This document shows positions 25,187 through 34,080 of a stretch of DNA of 64,000 nt, piece by piece (the stretch's first letter is position 1; every line of letters starts with the position of its first letter). Made by a program: the position numbers and the translations under genes. The DNA is from Haemophilus haemolyticus (GTDB lineage Bacteria; Pseudomonadota; Gammaproteobacteria; Enterobacterales; Pasteurellaceae). The notes beneath the pieces were generated by a model. The model was not told where the DNA came from and did not search any database. It saw nothing but the letters and a program-made list of their open reading frames with translations. Where the stretch lies: positions 281,837 to 345,836 of the forward strand of contig NZ_LYCK01000013.1 in the NCBI RefSeq assembly GCF_001679045.1. The letters are read 5' to 3'.

Positions 25187-25483
25187 CTAGTTCAAATATT
25201 TCCGCCAAACCACACGGATACCTTCCACCGTAAATTGCGCTTCTTGGTATCGACCCACATCACGCCCCACGTGATACACATAAGCGCGTTGGTCTTTCTC
25301 TAGCTTTTCTGTTACTGCATTATTCATCACACGCACAGTCGGTCTTATCTTCTCAAAGTGCACATTAATCACCGTAAGCCCCATTTCATTTAAGCGTCTC
25401 ACCGCTTTTTCCACTTGTTCTAAATAAGCCAACATCACGGCATTGTTTTTGTTTAATTGTTTGTTTTTTCTTGCTTGCAACAT
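25187..25483 (-). CDS. Unknown phage early protein, 98 aa
   Basis: A basic N-terminus (LQARKNKQLNKNNAVMLAYL) followed by a compact alpha/beta segment (RRLNEMGLTVINVHFEKIRP). It lies between MuB and the HTH-like gene in a densely packed operon. Proteins like this are common in Haemophilus Mu prophages but have no known function. Confidence 0.68.
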   Translation of the reverse strand: MLQARKNKQLNKNNAVMLAYLEQVEKAVRRLNEMGLTVINVHFEKIRPTVRVMNNAVTEKLEKDQRAYVYHVGRDVGRYQEAQFTVEGIRVVWRKYLN

Positions 25484-25493
25484 GGTTATCTCC

Positions 25494-26375
25494 TTAACTA
25501 ATTAACATTTTGCTGTATTGTTCAATCATCTCTGCGCTGATTTCGGTTTCGTTAATCTCTGCCGAACGCACAACACCTCGCATTAACTTACTTAATCGGC
25601 GAGCGTTGCCTTTACAGGCCTTCAATAAAGGGGCATTAAACTCACTTGTATTAAGTGCACTTTCCGCTAACATGGCTAAATCGTCATCAGGTAGGGCATT
25701 ACCAAGGTCACAAGCAAATCCCACTCGACTATAAAGCTGTGCCAGTTCGTTATTTTTCCCTTTTAAATTCACCAACAAGCGAGGCATACCCGCTAAAATC
25801 ACGCCACAATTCGTTAAATCGTGAATGCGTCGGATAAATTCCAAAGAGCGGGTAGAAAGTAACTCGGCTTCATCAATCATTAACAAACGTTCCGCACCAT
25901 TTACTTTTTCCACAATTCCTGAAAGTACATCGTTGTTTACCCCTCGGCTGGTTGAACCAACATTTTCTGCAATCTTGCGTAGTAACACTTTCGGTGTGCA
26001 ACTTGGATCAACCTCAATCAAAATGGCTGAACTATGTTCTTTCGCATATTGTTTAAGCATTTGTGTTTTGCCTAAGCCTGCCGCACCGTAAATCACATTA
26101 ATTTCGCCCTCTGCGTGGGCAAAGTGCATAATTTCCATACCGCGCTTTGCTGTTTGAGTGGGGACAAATGCATTGTTGTATTTCGCTTCAACCACTTTCG
26201 CCTTATGGCGTGCTAACAACTCATTCACTTTTTCATCGAGCCACTTGGTATCGGTTGGATATTTACCGTTTAAATATTGGCTCACTGTTGTAATAGATAC
26301 ATCAAACAAGGTTGCCACTTGTTTTTGGCTCATCTTGTGCGCATCCATAAACGCTTTTAATTCTTGTGCTTTCAT
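25494..26375 (-). CDS. MuB-like transposition target-selection ATPase
   Basis: A 293-residue AAA+ protein. The N-terminus has a helix-turn-helix (KQVATLFDVSITTVSQYLNG, about residues 18-37). The Walker A is GAAGLGKT (97-104) and the Walker B is LLMIDEAELL (about 164-173). MuB forms ATP-dependent filaments on target DNA, stimulates the transposase and gives target immunity. It lies next to MuA, as in Mu. Confidence 0.94.
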   Translation of the reverse strand: MKAQELKAFMDAHKMSQKQVATLFDVSITTVSQYLNGKYPTDTKWLDEKVNELLARHKAKVVEAKYNNAFVPTQTAKRGMEIMHFAHAEGEINVIYGAAGLGKTQMLKQYAKEHSSAILIEVDPSCTPKVLLRKIAENVGSTSRGVNNDVLSGIVEKVNGAERLLMIDEAELLSTRSLEFIRRIHDLTNCGVILAGMPRLLVNLKGKNNELAQLYSRVGFACDLGNALPDDDLAMLAESALNTSEFNAPLLKACKGNARRLSKLMRGVVRSAEINETEISAEMIEQYSKMLIS

Positions 26376-26386
26376 TGCTGCTCTCC

Positions 26387-28366
26387 TTACTCATTCACTA
26401 ACTTTTTTCTTTGTTCCCACGCTTCTTTGTCCGCTTTGGTTAAGAAAATTGGGGTAGCTTCCTGTTTGGCTTTCGGTTTTGTGCGTAACAGTTCAAAACC
26501 TTGCTGATGCTCAATCGTAATAACAGGATTAAGCTCTGCATTGATTTCATCTACTTGTTCCATTTTAAGTTTCAAGCGACGTTGATGACGTGCTTTACGT
26601 TGCTGTTCAACAAAGGCAACTGGGAAGGCATCACGTTTATTGCCATTCAATTCGGCATAACACACAAAAGTGCCGTCTTGCTTTCTTATAATCACTTGGC
26701 TTGGATCATGAATATCAAAAGATACTTGAACTTTAATACCTTCCACATCAAGTAACTTGGTATTGAAATATTTATTATTAAACAATCTCACAACGCCACG
26801 CTCTGGGGTTCTTAATACACTAGGTCTAAATAGATCCCTGGACTCTACTTTAGTGATAAACACTAAATCTTCCTCCTTCATCTTCGCCATTAATTGGAGA
26901 CGTTTTGCTGCTGGAGTCATCCCAATTTCACGATGTACATGTTCATTGTTGTACCAATCAATTTGTTCTTGTACAGCTTCTAAAAACGCATTCCAACTTG
27001 GCAATTTCCCTTTTGCCCATTCTTGTTTCGGTGTTAATTCAGCATTACCTTTTCGTTTTGCCTTATCTAACGAAATCACTGCAGTACTAACTTTTCTAAC
27101 AGTTTCTCTATCAGCACCTCTGCCGTGATAAGTTAAAAATTTACGTGCAACAGGATATAAAATCGTTTGATGCACCCGCTCAATAATCCCACGCCCTTGT
27201 GGATTGCCTGGAATCCCTGTTTGGTGATTAATCCCCAAACGCGGCAACATCCCCGTAATATCCCCATCAAGCATCCAGTTTTTCTCGCCACCACCGTTAT
27301 CGGAGTAATAAATTGCAGGTATGCCGTAGCGTTCCACGCCATAACGTAAGGCATCAGCCACCGCCAGAACGTTTTCCGCCAAACTTGCCGACCAACCCAC
27401 AATAAAACGGCACGCGGCATCCATAATCAACGTTACTTCAGGAATAAATGGGCGACCGTGTTCAGGATGAGCGACTTTCAATTTCATCGCATGGCCATCA
27501 CCCACCCACACATCATTCACCTGCAACACGCTCCAATCGCGTTTCACATAAGTGTTAATGGCGCGGAGTTCAGAACCCGTCTTACGACCAATTTCCTTAA
27601 TGTGTTTTGGCAATTTCGCTAATGCAGCGCGAACTTGGTCAATACTCGGTTTCATTTCTAAACGTAACGGCTCGTCTGCAAAACGTGCATCCCATTCAGA
27701 CGAAAAATAGTGATAGGCTTCTGCCACATTGATGCCATTGGTTTGGCGATATATCGCCAAAAAGTCAGGCAACCACACAATTTCTTCAGCCTTTTTCGCC
27801 ACCCGTTGCATTGGTGCGAGGGCTTTTAATCGTTCTTCAGGGGTATCCGCCTTTTCATAATCCAACACCCATTGATTCAAAGTGCGGTCAGATAAAGTGC
27901 GATTTTTTCCTTTCTTGTTATTGGCGGTTTCCACCAATCTCATCAAATCAGAAGAAATGCCACCATGTTTGATTTGTTCACAAAAAAACTTAATCGCCTT
28001 GTAACGAGGTTGGGCTTGTTCAAGCTGTGCCACTTGGGCAACTAACGCCATTCTTGCCCCTGCTACTTCACGTTGTTTTTCCGTTAAAGTTTTTAATTCC
28101 ACCTGACGGAGATCGGCGGGAAGAGATTTGGGTTTGGCTTTTACAATAGATACTGCAAATTTGTTACGAATTTCATCTTGTAAGGCTTGTGGCATTGATG
28201 AAAGAGCATATTCTTTTCCCCCACCTTTTCCTTCACGTTTACGCCATTCCACATTTTCACGTTCAAACAATGCGAGTGCATTTTTATGTGCAGTAGGCAT
28301 GTTTAAAAGTTTAAGTTTTAATAATTCCGCTATCGGATAATGTGTTTTTAAAGAAATTTCGTTCAT
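26387..28366 (-). CDS. MuA-like DDE transposase
   Basis: A 659-residue transposase. The N-terminal region (1-80) is the Mu DNA-binding (winged helix) domain, followed by end-binding helices and the rve catalytic core. The likely triad is D290 (VWVGDGHAM), D356 (IYYSDNGGG) and E396 (GRGIIERVHQ). The C-terminal part contains the Mu transposase C-terminal beta-barrel. It carries out integration and replicative transposition. Length matches Mu A (663). Confidence 0.96.
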   Translation of the reverse strand: MNEISLKTHYPIAELLKLKLLNMPTAHKNALALFERENVEWRKREGKGGGKEYALSSMPQALQDEIRNKFAVSIVKAKPKSLPADLRQVELKTLTEKQREVAGARMALVAQVAQLEQAQPRYKAIKFFCEQIKHGGISSDLMRLVETANNKKGKNRTLSDRTLNQWVLDYEKADTPEERLKALAPMQRVAKKAEEIVWLPDFLAIYRQTNGINVAEAYHYFSSEWDARFADEPLRLEMKPSIDQVRAALAKLPKHIKEIGRKTGSELRAINTYVKRDWSVLQVNDVWVGDGHAMKLKVAHPEHGRPFIPEVTLIMDAACRFIVGWSASLAENVLAVADALRYGVERYGIPAIYYSDNGGGEKNWMLDGDITGMLPRLGINHQTGIPGNPQGRGIIERVHQTILYPVARKFLTYHGRGADRETVRKVSTAVISLDKAKRKGNAELTPKQEWAKGKLPSWNAFLEAVQEQIDWYNNEHVHREIGMTPAAKRLQLMAKMKEEDLVFITKVESRDLFRPSVLRTPERGVVRLFNNKYFNTKLLDVEGIKVQVSFDIHDPSQVIIRKQDGTFVCYAELNGNKRDAFPVAFVEQQRKARHQRRLKLKMEQVDEINAELNPVITIEHQQGFELLRTKPKAKQEATPIFLTKADKEAWEQRKKLVNE

Positions 28367-28409
28367 AAATGATCCTTTTTGTTTCTTTTACGTTTAAATT
28401 CCTTTAAGA

Positions 28410-28688
28410 TTAAAACTTATTTGTTAAAACAGGTTTTCGGTTACGTTCAATTCGTTCCTGAGAACGTGCAGCCCAAATCTCTTCAGGGGCAACACCGACC
28501 GCATTAGCGATAAGTCTTTCCATTTTCGGATAGGGTTTATCAAGTGCGGTCTTTAATGTGTTGTAACTCACGTTCCCAGCTTCAGCCAAAGAACGTAAAG
28601 ACCACCCGTTTTTACGCAACGCAGCCAAAATATCCGCACGATGCCAATCGCATATAGCGGTTTTTTTTGTGTCGCTTAATACACTCAT
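28410..28688 (-). CDS. ner: Ner/Nlp-family DNA-binding protein
   Basis: A 92-residue protein from ATG 28688; a perfect AGGAGG stands 8 bases upstream, which favours it over the GTG at 28697. The middle (NGWSLRSLAEAGNVSYNTLK) is the Ner helix-turn-helix. In Mu, Ner represses the early and repressor promoters during lytic growth. It is the first gene of the early operon, facing the repressor gene across the operator region. Confidence 0.9.
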   Translation of the reverse strand: MSVLSDTKKTAICDWHRADILAALRKNGWSLRSLAEAGNVSYNTLKTALDKPYPKMERLIANAVGVAPEEIWAARSQERIERNRKPVLTNKF

Positions 28689-28730
28689 TACATACACCTC
28701 CTTTTATGTATCCAGTGCGTGTATTAAAGC

Positions 28731-28885
28731 GTAAAACTTAAATCATTTCAAGTGTAAAACTTAAATATCTTAAAATATTTTCTGTTTAAGTTTAATTTTT
28801 ACGTAAAAACAATGACTTACAACTTACATTTACGGAGTTTTATTCTTGTCTAAAAAAGTAAAAGTTATTGGTATGAAAGTTTTAC
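28731..28885. promoter_or_regulatory. Operator/early promoter region with GTAAAACTTAAAT repeats
   Basis: The 225-base divergent region between ner and the repressor contains GTAAAACTTAAAT at 28731-28743 and again at 28754-28766 (23 bases apart). Related sequences in the opposite orientation occur around 28786-28801 (TTTAAGTTTAATTTTTAC) and at 28876-28885 (AAAGTTTTAC). This arrangement is what one expects of repressor and Ner binding sites overlapping divergent early and repressor promoters. Confidence 0.65.
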
Positions 28886-28913
28886 GGTAAAAGATAGTGT
28901 AAAGGTTAAATTT

Positions 28914-29618
28914 ATGAGCAAAGCAAAGATTAATGACCCTGAATTTGGAGCTAGACTTCAATGGATACTTAAAGAGAAATTTGAAGGCAATACTAGTGAA
29001 TTTGCTAGACGCATTGGAATTGCAATAACATCATTAAATCGCTGGCTGATAGGTGAGGCAGATCCATCTCGTACCAATCTTATAAAAACAGCCGAGGCTT
29101 CAGGTGTAAACCTTGAATGGTTAGCCCTTGGCGTGGGCGAAATGGACGGCACAAAACCACAGCTGATAAAGCCTGACGTGAATTTACTGGCAAGCAATGA
29201 TGAGACATTTGCAGTGATTGAAGATTGCCGAGAAGTGCGTATTTCAGCCGGTGGCGGTGGTTTTAACGATGAATATAAACCTTATCAAACCACCAAAGTA
29301 GAAAAGGCTTGGCTCGATTCACGCCGCTTAAAAGCGGAAGACTGTGCAATGTTCTTAGTAAGTGGCGATAGCATGTATCCAACGCTAAAAGACGGCGAAG
29401 AAATTATTGTAGATCGGTCTAAAAAGGAATTAAAAGACGGAAAAATCTTTGTATTAAATAATGAAGGTGCAATGCTAGTGAAGAAAGTGCAAATCACCTA
29501 CAACGGCATCACACTCATCAGCCAAAACACAGAATACGCACCAATAGAACTCAACGCAGAACAAGCCAATAACTTGATTGTGATAGGGCAAGTCGTGCGT
29601 GGCTATCGTGACTTCTAA
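28914..29618 (+). CDS. S24-type (LexA/CI-like) prophage repressor
   Basis: A 234-residue protein and the only major phage gene on the plus strand. Residues 10-65 form an HTH (SEFARRIGIAITSLNRWLIG). The C-terminal S24 domain has the autocleavage serine S153 (SGDSMYPTL), lysine K190 or K191 (AMLVKKVQ), and an Ala-Gly candidate cleavage pair at A112-G113. This layout predicts RecA-stimulated self-cleavage and so SOS induction, unlike the Mu c repressor. It maintains lysogeny by acting on the early operator region next to it. Confidence 0.9.
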   Translation: MSKAKINDPEFGARLQWILKEKFEGNTSEFARRIGIAITSLNRWLIGEADPSRTNLIKTAEASGVNLEWLALGVGEMDGTKPQLIKPDVNLLASNDETFAVIEDCREVRISAGGGGFNDEYKPYQTTKVEKAWLDSRRLKAEDCAMFLVSGDSMYPTLKDGEEIIVDRSKKELKDGKIFVLNNEGAMLVKKVQITYNGITLISQNTEYAPIELNAEQANNLIVIGQVVRGYRDF

Positions 29619-29825
29619 TATGTCGCCGACATCAATGTCGGTAACATCCAAAGAAACCGCATTACAAGCGCTTTCTTAATATTTTTAAAGCACAAAGGCA
29701 AGGAAGCCTGTGTTCCTTTCAAATACCGCCAAATAATGGCGCATTTTCGCAAATTCTACCCATAATCACACACAACAAACCGCTAGATTTCATCTAAACG
29801 CACCAAAATCGCCTCAAAAACCAAC

Positions 29826-29862
29826 AAAAAAGGCGATTTCGCCCCATGAAACCGCCTTTTTT
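29826..29862. terminator. Bidirectional terminator-like hairpin
   Basis: Ten-base arms AAAAAAGGCG and CGCCTTTTTT flank a 17-base loop; an inner GGCG/CGCC pairing is also possible. It has an A-run on one side and a T-run on the other, so it can act in both directions. It lies downstream of the repressor gene. Confidence 0.6.
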
Positions 29863-29877
29863 ATTTAGTGAGCTTGT

Positions 29878-29919
29878 AAGTTAGCTTCTAAGTTAGCTTC
29901 TAAGTTAGCTTCTAAGTTA
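29878..29919. repeat. Tandem 12-base repeat, 3.5 copies
   Basis: The unit AAGTTAGCTTCT occurs three times in a row and then half again (AAGTTA). It lies about 300 bases inside the phage left end. It could be a protein-binding array or a slippage-prone tract. Confidence 0.85.
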
Positions 29920-30180
29920 TCGTCTTTGGTTAGAAATTTAAGGTAAATTCTTAGTAGCAAAACTCAATGACCTATTCAGTTTAAAGCCGTTTTAAACTAA
30001 CTTTAAAATGAACTTTAAATTTTTAAAATGTTTAAAACCTAACAATTCACCGCCAACTTTTATGCAAAATAAAACCCAATTTTCGACCATTTTCCCCCAA
30101 TCCCCACCATTTTCCATTTTTGCATAAACTTTCCCCCTAAAAACGCCAAAGCCCCACAAACAGGGGCTCCAGCCAATTTT

Positions 30181-30222
30181 TTCCCACCAAATTTTTTCTT
30201 TTTCCTTATGCAAATATTGTCA
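30181..30222 (-). other. Putative Mu-like left terminal sequence (transposase end site)
   Basis: Read on the minus strand from 30222, the sequence begins TGACAATATTTGC and continues with a purine/A-rich tract, resembling the general layout of the Mu left end (TG, AT-rich, then an A-tract). Coding sequence that fits Cas3 starts directly beyond it. A 5-base target duplication would be CTGCC (30223-30227) if this boundary is exact; the partner copy is off the left edge. Confidence 0.5.
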
Positions 30223-31852
30223 CTGCCCCACACGTGTCGCCCAAGCTCCAGCGCAAACCGAAGCCGAAAAACGCAATGCCGATTTAAACCGCCTGCGCAG
30301 TGAAATTCTCGATTATGCCGTAGAACAAGCGGCACAAGCGCAAGGGCTGTTCACGCTCACCGTACCGACCGGCGGCGGCAAAACTTTCACTTCCATGGCA
30401 TTTGCGTTAGAACACGTCAAACGGCACGGTATGCGGCGCGTGATTTACGTCATCCCGTTCACCAGCATCATCGAACAAAATGCCGCCGAATTCCGCAAAG
30501 CTTTTGGCGAATTAGGCGAACAAGCCGTGTTGGAACACCACAGCACCTTCGACGACGGCAAACTGCAAAATGAGACCACCAAAGACAAATTGCGCCTTGC
30601 CTCGGAAAACTGGGACGCGCCGATTGTCGTGACCACCGCCGTGCAATTCTTTGAATCCCTCTTTGCCGACCGCTCCTCGCGCTGTCGCAAGCTGCACAAC
30701 ATCGCAGGCTCCGTCATCATCCTCGACGAAGCGCAAATGCTGCCGCTCAATCTTTTGCTGCCCATCATGCAAGCCATCAAAGAATTGGCGCAAAACTACC
30801 GCTGCAGCGTCGTCATGTGCACCGCCACCCAACCAGCCGTGCAAGCCGAAAACGGCTTCTATCGCGGCTTTGAAAACGTGCGTGAAATCGCCCCGAAACC
30901 GACCGCACTTTTCGACAAACTGCGCCGCACCACCGTGCAACACATCGGCACACAAACCGACGCCGACCTGCTAGCCAAACTTGGCGAACACCCGCAAATG
31001 CTCGTTATCGTCAACAACCGCCGCCACGCCCGCAGCTTGTACGACCAAGCCAAACACCTTGACGGCACGTTCCACCTGACCACCTTGATGTGCGCCAAAC
31101 ACCGCAGCCAAAAGCTCGATGAGATTCGAGGTCGTCTGAAAAAGGGCAAACCCTGCCGCGTCATCGCCACGTCCTTAATTGAAGCCGGCGTTGATGTGGA
31201 TTTTCCGCTGGTGATGCGCGCCGAAGCAGGCTTAGACAGCGTTGCCCAAGCCGCAGGACGCTGCAACCGCGAAGGCAAAAGGCCGTCTGAAAACAGCTTT
31301 GTCTGGATATTCGTGCCTGAGGAAAAATGGAAAGCCCCACCCGAACTTGCTACCCAAGCCGCCGTAATGCGCCTGACTGCCGATGAGTTTTCAGACGACC
31401 TCTTATCCACCCAAGCCGTCGTCGCCTACTTCGCCGAGCTTTATCAATTAAAAGGCAGTGAACTGGACAATAAAAAAATTCTGAAAATGCACAACGATAC
31501 AGGACAAAGCCTCGATTTCCCATTCCAAACCATCGCCGACAAGTTCCGTATGATTGAAAGCCATATGCAGCCGCTGATTATTCCGTTTGATGGTGAAGCC
31601 GAAAATCTCATCAGCAGCCTGCACCACGCCGACCACATCGGCGGACTCTTACGCAAACTGCAACCCTACACCGTTCAAATCCCCGAAAAAGCCCTTGCCG
31701 CTTTATATAAAGCAGGACGTATCGAACTGATTAACGAGAAAAACTTCGGCAAACAGTTTTATACGCTGATTGGGCTGGATTTGTATGATGAAGTGGCGGG
31801 GTTGAGTTGGGAGGATATGGAGTTTTTGAAGGTAGAAATGTTGGTTTTTTAA
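30223..31852 (+). pseudogene. cas3: cas3 (type I-C), 5' part missing: helicase half only, interrupted by the prophage
   Basis: The open frame runs from the prophage edge to 31852 (about 542 codons). It contains the helicase Walker A (TVPTGGGKT), DEAQ box (IILDEAQML), TATQP motif III and the C-terminal RecA domain with VIATSLIEAGVDVDF and AQAAGRCNREG. The N-terminal HD nuclease domain of type I-C Cas3 is absent. A start at ATG 30395 would cut off the Walker A and is not functional. The gene carries three Neisseria-type uptake words and one Haemophilus uptake word. Target DNA degradation should be lost unless the missing half is supplied in trans. Confidence 0.92.
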
Positions 31853-31870
31853 TTAATTTGGAGATATTTA

Positions 31871-34066
31871 ATGGAAACAGAATCAAATTTTATCTATGAA
31901 AAAATTGCTAGCCAAATTGAGGTAGTAATAGATAAGTTATCACAACAAAATGCGAAAGATAAAATTGATCAAGATATATCTTTTGCAATAGATAACCTAT
32001 ACAAATTAAATGGAATCATTCAAAAAGAACTTAACGAATTAAAAAAGATAAGCGAATGGAAAAAATTTACTATTGCTTTTTATGGCGAAACTAATGCTGG
32101 AAAATCAACTTTAATAGAAGCTTTACGTATATTTTTAAAAGAAAAAAGTAAAGTAGAAAGCCAAAAGAAATTTAAGGAGTTGGCTGAGAAAAGTGGTTTA
32201 ACTGAAGAGGCTTTCTGTAAAGTTCGCCAAATTATTATGAGTAAAGAAAAAGCAATAGAAGAAGCACAGGAAATTTTAAATAAATTGGATCAAAAATATG
32301 CTGAATCTATTATGCGAGCTGAAGTTGAAGTTCGTCATTTGTCTGAGTTATTAGAGAAAATTAGAAAGAATCAAAAATGGTGGCAGCGTTTTATTTCTTT
32401 ATTTATTCCAATTAAAGAAAAAGAAGAATTGGTTACAGCACGACAACTTTTATCGGAAATTAAGGCTGAAAAGCAAAAAGAATCAGAAGATTTTAAATCT
32501 CGTCTAAAAACTTTATTGCAAGAAAAGAAAGATGCAGAAGCCGAAAATACACGATTAATTAAAGAAACAGAGAGTTTGAAAGAGTTTGCAGATGGTCAAA
32601 TCATTGGAGATGGTCGTTCAGATTTTACCCGTGACAATACTTCATTTGATTTTAACTATAATAATCATGAATTCGCATTGATTGATGTTCCTGGTATTGA
32701 AGGTGATGAAAGTGTTGTACGAACTGCAATTGAAGAGGCTGTTAAGAAAGCTCATGCTATATTTTATGTAACGCGTACTGCACGCCCACCACAAACACAT
32801 GAAGGAGAGAAGGGAGATAAAAAAGGCACATTAGAAAAAATGAAAGAGCATTTAGGCGCTCAAACAGAAGTTTGGACAATCTACAACCATGCTGTCAATA
32901 ATCCTCGCTCCTTGAAACAACCATTAATTGGTCAAGGCGAAAAAGATGGATTGCGAGCATTGGATGAAAAATTAAAACAAGAGTTAGTAGAGAAGTATTG
33001 CCAGAGCTTAATTGTTAGTGCAAGGCCAGCCTATTTAGGGTTGACTGAATGTGTTATCCCAGGAAGTAAAGACGCAAATGAACAAAGAAAATTCCTAGAG
33101 CGTTTTGGTACAAGAGATAAAATTTTGGAGTTGAGTGGCTTACCTAATTTTGTAGAAAAATTATCTTCCGAAATCATTGTTGATTACCGTAATAAAATTA
33201 AACGTTCAAATTTAAATAAGGCTTGCCAGACATTAGATTCTTCAATATGTGATTTAAAAGCGTTAAGTCAAAAATTTAAAGAGGATAGAAAAAAGGTGAG
33301 AGATGAAGTGTTAAATTCTCAGACTAGAATTATAGTGCTAATGGAGCAATTTACAGGTATTCTAGATTCATTAAGAGGAAAAATTTTACAGGCTTTTCAA
33401 AATGAAATTCGAGCTAGTCTTTATTATGAAATAGACAAAGATATTAGTAATGACGCATTTAAACGTAACTTGAAAAATGAAATGGAGTTACAAGCCCAAA
33501 AACTAGAAAATAAATTGAGAAATTCTATTGAATTAGAAGCTAATAAATTTGGAGAGGAATTATTAAATATTGTAAAGCGTACAAGTCTTCACTTAAATAA
33601 TATCGTTAATGAAAGAAGTAATTCATTTAGTATAAAAAATTTTAATTTAGATATAAAGATTGATAATGGTTTGAATCTTATTGGGTTGGTTTCAAGTGGT
33701 GTTGCTATAGTAATAAGCATTGTCTCATTAGCCAGTAATCCAGTAGGCTGGACTTTTGCTTTTGTAGGAGGTGTTTTGGCTGCAGTCGGAGCTTTAATTG
33801 GAGTAACTAAATCAGTTATTGGTTTTTTTAGCTCAGATTATAAGAAGTCTCAGCAACGTAAAGAAACTGATAATGCGATTCGGAAAGCAGCTAACCAAAT
33901 TGGAAATGAAATGGAAAAAATTCTTAATGACATCAAAAATGCAATGAATGAAGAGGTTGAAAAAGTTTCAATGGAACTTCAGGCTCCATTAAAACAATAT
34001 AAATCCGTTATAGAGGTATTAGAAAAAGCTGAGACAGAGTTAGAAGCTATTTTTCAAACAATCTAA
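31871..34066 (+). CDS. Dynamin-like GTPase, Eleos/LeoBC-like defence protein
   Basis: A 731-residue protein. The GTPase domain has the P-loop GETNAGKST (72-80) and the DxPG switch IDVPGIEGDE (about 271-280). Between them lies a long coiled-coil insertion (about 95-240). A hydrophobic double segment near 600-655 (GLVSSGVAIVISIVSLASNP, then WTFAFVGGVLAAVGALIGV) would insert into the membrane, followed by a coiled coil. This is the plan of bacterial dynamin-like proteins, and a tandem pair with the next gene recalls the Leo/Eleos anti-phage system. It is AT-rich compared with the flanking cas genes and starts 18 bases after cas3 with a GGAGA ribosome binding site. Confidence 0.75.
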   Translation: METESNFIYEKIASQIEVVIDKLSQQNAKDKIDQDISFAIDNLYKLNGIIQKELNELKKISEWKKFTIAFYGETNAGKSTLIEALRIFLKEKSKVESQKKFKELAEKSGLTEEAFCKVRQIIMSKEKAIEEAQEILNKLDQKYAESIMRAEVEVRHLSELLEKIRKNQKWWQRFISLFIPIKEKEELVTARQLLSEIKAEKQKESEDFKSRLKTLLQEKKDAEAENTRLIKETESLKEFADGQIIGDGRSDFTRDNTSFDFNYNNHEFALIDVPGIEGDESVVRTAIEEAVKKAHAIFYVTRTARPPQTHEGEKGDKKGTLEKMKEHLGAQTEVWTIYNHAVNNPRSLKQPLIGQGEKDGLRALDEKLKQELVEKYCQSLIVSARPAYLGLTECVIPGSKDANEQRKFLERFGTRDKILELSGLPNFVEKLSSEIIVDYRNKIKRSNLNKACQTLDSSICDLKALSQKFKEDRKKVRDEVLNSQTRIIVLMEQFTGILDSLRGKILQAFQNEIRASLYYEIDKDISNDAFKRNLKNEMELQAQKLENKLRNSIELEANKFGEELLNIVKRTSLHLNNIVNERSNSFSIKNFNLDIKIDNGLNLIGLVSSGVAIVISIVSLASNPVGWTFAFVGGVLAAVGALIGVTKSVIGFFSSDYKKSQQRKETDNAIRKAANQIGNEMEKILNDIKNAMNEEVEKVSMELQAPLKQYKSVIEVLEKAETELEAIFQTI

Positions 34067-34080
34067 AAAAAGGAAATATT

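Larger units (their letters stand above)
29619..30180. other. Non-coding prophage left-end region
   Basis: About 560 bases between the repressor gene and the phage end contain no supportable gene. They hold a terminator-like hairpin (29826-29862), a tandem 12-base repeat (29878-29919), and AT-rich sequence with several 'ttttaaa' runs near 29980-30040. Two minus-strand reading frames across 29992-30335 cross the prophage-cas3 junction and are considered spurious. Confidence 0.6.
1..30222 (-). mobile_element. Mu-like transposable prophage (left part of genome, right end off-window)
   Basis: Gene order from right to left follows phage Mu: repressor, ner, A, B, early genes, gemA, mor, lysis, terminase, portal, F, G, I/Z, T, neck, sheath, tube, chaperone, tape measure, N, P, V. 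The genetic left end is placed at about 30222 because on the minus strand a TG dinucleotide followed by an AT-rich, A-tract sequence begins there, and cas3 coding sequence starts directly beyond it. The late genes past gpV lie off the left edge. Several Haemophilus uptake words (for example near 13395, 18249, 21316, 28541) suggest long residence in Pasteurellaceae. No early or structural gene seen here is visibly broken, so the phage may be functional. Confidence 0.95.

Noticed and set aside
29992-30335. Minus-strand frames of 73 and 91 codons at the prophage edge
   Set aside because: They cross the phage-cas3 boundary and have low-complexity Gly/Lys/Trp-rich sequence; no ribosome binding site.
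30445-31656. Antisense frames over cas3 and the other GC-rich cas genes
   Set aside because: Long antisense frames are expected in GC-rich code; none has a domain or start signal.
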